Assembly (NCBI GenBank): GCA_013696665.1
Contig: JACCYC010000312.1
Span: forward strand, 1 to 8,998
Source: Burkholderiaceae bacterium
GTDB lineage: Bacteria > Pseudomonadota > Gammaproteobacteria > Burkholderiales > Burkholderiaceae_F
Reading direction: 5' to 3'
DNA: 8,998 nucleotides
The position numbers were made by a program, and so were the translations under genes. Positions 6,379 to 8,998 of the stretch are shown one piece after another (the first letter of the stretch is position 1; each line of letters starts with the position of its first letter). The notes below the pieces were generated by a model. The model saw nothing but the letters and a program-made list of their open reading frames with translations, had not been told where the DNA came from and did not search any database.

Positions 6379-6399
6379 GTGGGTGCGTCAACCCACGCA
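6379..6399. promoter_or_regulatory. Two overlapping, mutually exclusive hairpins in the HD-GYP B leader
   Basis: GTGGGT (6379-6384) can pair with ACCCAC (6391-6396), or TGCGT (6384-6388) can pair with ACGCA (6395-6399), but not both at once. The element ends 22 bases before the HD-GYP B start codon, so it could influence translation of a transcript starting upstream. It also covers the candidate minus-strand -35 for peptide B. Confidence 0.35.
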
Positions 6400-6421
6400 G
6401 GCTCGGAAAAATTTACAACTC

Positions 6422-8266
6422 ATGTCAGCGCTCCTGTCACCAGCTTCACCCGAAGAAACGGTTGCCGTTGCTTCTGCCCTGTTGGCAGAGCTAAGAAGCC
6501 TGCTGGCTGCGCCGTCCGTCGATGCTGGTCGGCAATTCGCAGAGGCATTTTCCAAGCTGCAAGGCGTACCGCCCGATAGTGCGAGCGTCCCGGTCGTTGA
6601 GTGCCTTTTGGCAATCACGCAGCACTACTTCATGGCCGCTCAGCCCGCGCTTGCGCTTCCTCCGGCCTTTCGAGCCGTCGAGGTAGCCCGAAATGTTGCC
6701 GACACTCGCTTGCTTCGGAAAGCGCTTTCGTTTCTCGGCGTCATTCGTATGGAAACTGCGAACCTCCCCGGCGCGACCGAGTCGTACTCAGAGGCGCTTT
6801 CAATTGCACGAGAATTGAACGACCCCGGAGCCGAAGCGCCGGTATGGAACAACCTTGGCCTCGCCCTTCAGAACGGCGCGCAGTACAGTGATGCGTTGCA
6901 GTGCTTTGAACGCGCTGTTGCCCTGGCAGCGCGTTCCGATCAGTTCGCCTCCGTGGAAAGCTTGGCGTTGACAAACATTGCCGGCTGCGCGTTGCACCTG
7001 CACGACGTTCGAAGCGGTATTAAGGCCGTGCGCCGAGCCATAGAACTTAATCCCAATCCACAAACCGCGTCAGGCTGCTTCGCGCGAGTAAACGCGGAAT
7101 CAAACTACTCAAGATTACTGTTGGACATCGGAGAAGTCGGCAATGCAGCAGAGCATTGCGAAATTGCGCGTAGCTTCGCTGCCAAATCTCCGACGGCACG
7201 GGCCGAGTATATGGCTTCGATGACCAGCGGTCTCGTTGACGTCCATTCTAGGAATATAGATATCGGTTTGACGCGTCTGAAAAGAGCACTAGAGCAGGCT
7301 CGACAGAACGTGCGCTCGGAGGTACGTGACGCACTGTCCGCGTGTGTTGCTGGTTACGAGACAGCCGGGCAACCAGACGTTGCACTGGTCTATCTGCACG
7401 AGCTCTTGGCACTTAACAAGGAAGCTCGCGGGGCGCAGGTTTTAATGCATCACCGCGAGCACACGACTCGTCTCGACCAGGCGATTCAGACGGGCGAGAC
7501 CATAGAGACGACGTTGGCCACACATCAAGGAAAGCTTCGCGGCCAACTCGGCGAACGCGAACTCACGCGCAATCGAATGCTGCTCCTCGAACAGCAGTCA
7601 ATCGCTGCCGAACTGCACGACGACACGACCGGCGAACACTGCTATCGCGTCGGACGCCTCGCGTCGATTCTCGGCAAGGAGATCGGTCTTGAGGAGGATG
7701 TGTGCTTCTTGATCGACCTCGCCGCGCGCCTGCACGACATCGGCAAGCTCGTGGTGCCGGACGCGATCCTGTTGAAGCCGGGCAAGCTGACGGCGGGCGA
7801 GTTCGAGATCATGCAGACGCACACGACGGCCGGTGCGGACATTCTGGCCAAATCGAACGTGCCCCAGATGCATATCGCCGAGGAGATCGCCAGGCATCAC
7901 CATGAGAAGTGGGATGGAACGGGCTATCCAATGAAATTGGCCGGCACGGCGATTCCGATTGCTGCTCGCGTGACTGCGCTGGCTGACGTGTTCGATGCCT
8001 TGACGCATGTCCGCCCCTACAAGAAGGCGTGGACCGTGCGCGAATCGCTGGACGAGATTGCTGCGTGCCGCGGGAAGCACTTTGACCCGGAGCTGACTGA
8101 CGTCTTCCTCGAATTGGTACCGAGGCTGCAACGCGAGCACGGCGACCTCGACGAGTTCCTGGCAGTTGAAGCGAAGACTTCGCCGTTTATTCAGGCGCGG
8201 AAGCAGATTGCTGCGGCGCTGAAGGGTAGCGATCCGGCCACTTCCTTATTCGACACCAGGCGGTAA
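6422..8266 (+). CDS. TPR-like / HD-GYP protein B: predicted cyclic-di-GMP phosphodiesterase
   Basis: The protein is 614 residues from the ATG at 6422. The frame stays open back to 6230, but that would overlap the divergent peptide B gene and its regulatory region, so I reject the longer form. Residues about 55-335 are TPR-type helix pairs (for example LSFLGVIRMETANLPGATES and WNNLGLALQNGAQYSDALQC). A linker at about 336-395 follows, then the HD-GYP domain (about 395-580): His406, HDIGK with His438-Asp439, VVPD at 444-447, HHHEKWDGTGYP with His492-494 and GYP at 501-503, and DVFDA at 522-526. All metal ligands appear present, so c-di-GMP hydrolysis is the expected activity. It has no membrane segment or receiver domain. 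It aligns end to end with HD-GYP A, with the same domain spacing but different codons, implying an old duplication. It is divergent from peptide B. Confidence 0.93.
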   Translation: MSALLSPASPEETVAVASALLAELRSLLAAPSVDAGRQFAEAFSKLQGVPPDSASVPVVECLLAITQHYFMAAQPALALPPAFRAVEVARNVADTRLLRKALSFLGVIRMETANLPGATESYSEALSIARELNDPGAEAPVWNNLGLALQNGAQYSDALQCFERAVALAARSDQFASVESLALTNIAGCALHLHDVRSGIKAVRRAIELNPNPQTASGCFARVNAESNYSRLLLDIGEVGNAAEHCEIARSFAAKSPTARAEYMASMTSGLVDVHSRNIDIGLTRLKRALEQARQNVRSEVRDALSACVAGYETAGQPDVALVYLHELLALNKEARGAQVLMHHREHTTRLDQAIQTGETIETTLATHQGKLRGQLGERELTRNRMLLLEQQSIAAELHDDTTGEHCYRVGRLASILGKEIGLEEDVCFLIDLAARLHDIGKLVVPDAILLKPGKLTAGEFEIMQTHTTAGADILAKSNVPQMHIAEEIARHHHEKWDGTGYPMKLAGTAIPIAARVTALADVFDALTHVRPYKKAWTVRESLDEIAACRGKHFDPELTDVFLELVPRLQREHGDLDEFLAVEAKTSPFIQARKQIAAALKGSDPATSLFDTRR

Positions 8267-8282
8267 GCGGCGCCGCTCCTAC
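8263..8282. repeat. GC-rich palindrome spanning two convergent stop codons
   Basis: GTAAGCGGCGCCGCTCCTAC contains a perfect 12-bp palindrome, AGCGGCGCCGCT (8266-8277). The segment covers the TAA of HD-GYP B (8264-8266) and the TAG of the methyltransferase gene (8279-8281). It may act as a two-way transcription barrier, but it lacks a T-tract. It includes the second copy of GCCGCTCCTA (8272-8281). The minus-strand reading GTAGGAGCGGC is REP-like. Confidence 0.45.
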
Positions 8283-8998
8283 CCGCGCCGGCGCTTCTGC
8301 TCGAACAGGCAAACCGCCGCGGCCGCACCGACACTCAGCGAATCGACACCCGCGGCGAGCGGGATCTGCAACCGGCGGTCTGCGATTGCCAACGTGTCAG
8401 CGCCAAATCCCTGCCCTTCGGCGCCGAACAGCCACAGGGTTGAAACTTCGCCCCACGCCTCTGTAAACAAGCCTCCGCCTGCATTGGCATCGGCCGCCAA
8501 GACTTCGCCTACAAACACATCGCGCAACGTGCGCGGCGCTATTTGTTCATACAAGTCCAGAACGAAGTGCGCACCCATCGCCGCACGCATCACTTTCGGT
8601 GCCCAGACAAAGGCACACCCAGGGCCCGCGATTACGTGGCGCACACCCGCGGCGGCCGCGGTGCGCAGCAGCGTGCCAACGTTGCCCGGATCCTGCACGT
8701 TGTCGAGGTAGATCGCGTCGTTGACGATTCGCTCGGGCCACGGTGGCATAGCAAAATCAATTTCGGCCAGCACGCCGACGCCGTGCTCGACAGGTGACAC
8801 GCTGTCGTACAGCTTGGGCGCAAGCTCGATCGTCTTGACGCTCGCTCGCGCGTTCACCGCATCGACGAGGGCAAGGGCTTCAAGGGATTGCCCGTCGCCA
8901 CGCAGGACCAGAGTCGCAATCGACACTCTCGCGTGGAGCGCCGCCTGCAGCAGATGCACGCCTTCGATCAGCGTGCGCTTCGCTTCGCGACAGTCGCG
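8279..8998 (-). CDS. TrmH/SpoU-family RNA 2'-O-methyltransferase, N-terminus cut by window edge
   Basis: The frame stays open to the window edge, giving 239 visible residues. A GTG at 8957-8959 is probably internal, because upstream codons read REAKRTLIEGVHLLQAAL, the usual substrate-binding-domain opening of this family. The SPOUT knot domain carries motif 1 (YLDNVQDPGNVGTLLRTA, residues 97-114), motif 2 (LFGAEGQG, 190-197) and motif 3 (IPLAAGVDSLSVGAAAAV, 212-229). These enzymes methylate a ribose 2'-OH in rRNA or tRNA using S-adenosylmethionine. The usual SLNV of motif 3 is SLSV here (AGT instead of AAT/AAC). The protein is of the uncharacterised betaproteobacterial RNA methyltransferase type rather than clearly RlmB or TrmH, so I give no symbol. 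It converges on HD-GYP B with 12 bp between stop codons. Confidence 0.9.
   Translation of the reverse strand, partial: RDCREAKRTLIEGVHLLQAALHARVSIATLVLRGDGQSLEALALVDAVNARASVKTIELAPKLYDSVSPVEHGVGVLAEIDFAMPPWPERIVNDAIYLDNVQDPGNVGTLLRTAAAAGVRHVIAGPGCAFVWAPKVMRAAMGAHFVLDLYEQIAPRTLRDVFVGEVLAADANAGGGLFTEAWGEVSTLWLFGAEGQGFGADTLAIADRRLQIPLAAGVDSLSVGAAAAVCLFEQKRRRG

Larger units (their letters stand above)
6251..6421. promoter_or_regulatory. Divergent intergenic region between peptide B and HD-GYP B
   Basis: This 171-bp region must drive the two divergent genes. It is unusually rich in dyad symmetry (entries at 6280, 6299, 6305 and 6379). A weak sigma70-like candidate toward peptide B on the minus strand is TTGACG (6386-6391) followed after about 16 bp by AATACT. 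I find no good promoter toward HD-GYP B. Its ribosome binding site is also poor: only a GGAAAA about 14 bases before the ATG at 6422. Confidence 0.4.

Noticed and set aside
6230..6421. N-terminal extension of HD-GYP B giving a 678-residue protein
   Set aside because: It would overlap peptide B in antisense, run through the dyad-rich intergenic region, and has no paralogous counterpart in HD-GYP A. The ATG at 6422 gives a length matching the paralog.
3904..8266. Degenerate HD-GYP domains acting only as scaffolds
   Set aside because: HD, the three consecutive His, GYP and the downstream Asp are present in both proteins; the only change noted is VVPD for the usual xIPD in protein B, which is conservative.
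1..8998. CRISPR arrays, tRNA or rRNA genes, insertion sequences, integrases
   Set aside because: Nothing resembling spaced direct repeats, tRNA cloverleaf sequences, rRNA or transposase coding was seen on either strand.

Overview
The window (about 9 kb, moderately GC-rich) looks like chromosome from a proteobacterium, most likely a betaproteobacterium of the Burkholderiales type. I base this on protein flavour and gene content: a divergent ppsA/ppsR pair, an NfeD/SPFH pair downstream of ppsA, and a SpoU-family rRNA/tRNA methyltransferase close by. From memory, that methyltransferase and ppsR are neighbours in many Burkholderiales. No database search was possible, so the taxonomic call is an inference.

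Left part (1-3907) is housekeeping. On the minus strand, reading leftward, come ppsA (phosphoenolpyruvate synthase), a small NfeD-like membrane protein, and the first 45 codons of an SPFH/stomatin-type protein that runs off the left edge. Divergent from ppsA across a 75-bp gap is ppsR, the kinase/phosphorylase that switches PEP synthase off and on. Its target threonine next to the catalytic histidine is present in this PpsA.

Middle part (3904-8266) is the unusual section. Two paralogous cytoplasmic proteins, each an N-terminal array of TPR-like helices joined by a linker to an apparently intact HD-GYP (cyclic-di-GMP phosphodiesterase) domain, face outward from a 640-base centre. In that centre lie two tiny genes (45 and 32 codons), each with a good ribosome binding site. 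Both encode very acidic peptides with no Lys or Arg that fit the double-glycine leader consensus LSxx(D/E)LxxVxGG and end 6-7 residues after it. Each peptide gene is divergent from its neighbouring HD-GYP gene, and the two peptide genes converge on one shared bidirectional terminator. The whole block is mirror-symmetric: HD-GYP(-), peptide(+), terminator, peptide(-), HD-GYP(+). I infer a duplicated peptide/receptor module in which a short processed peptide may be sensed by the TPR domain of an HD-GYP phosphodiesterase. This would be analogous to Gram-positive RRNPP systems but with c-di-GMP as output. No exporter or peptidase is visible in the window.

Right end (8279-8998): a TrmH/SpoU RNA methyltransferase on the minus strand, cut by the window edge, converges on the second HD-GYP gene with 12 bp between them. 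A GC-rich palindrome covers the gap and both stop codons.
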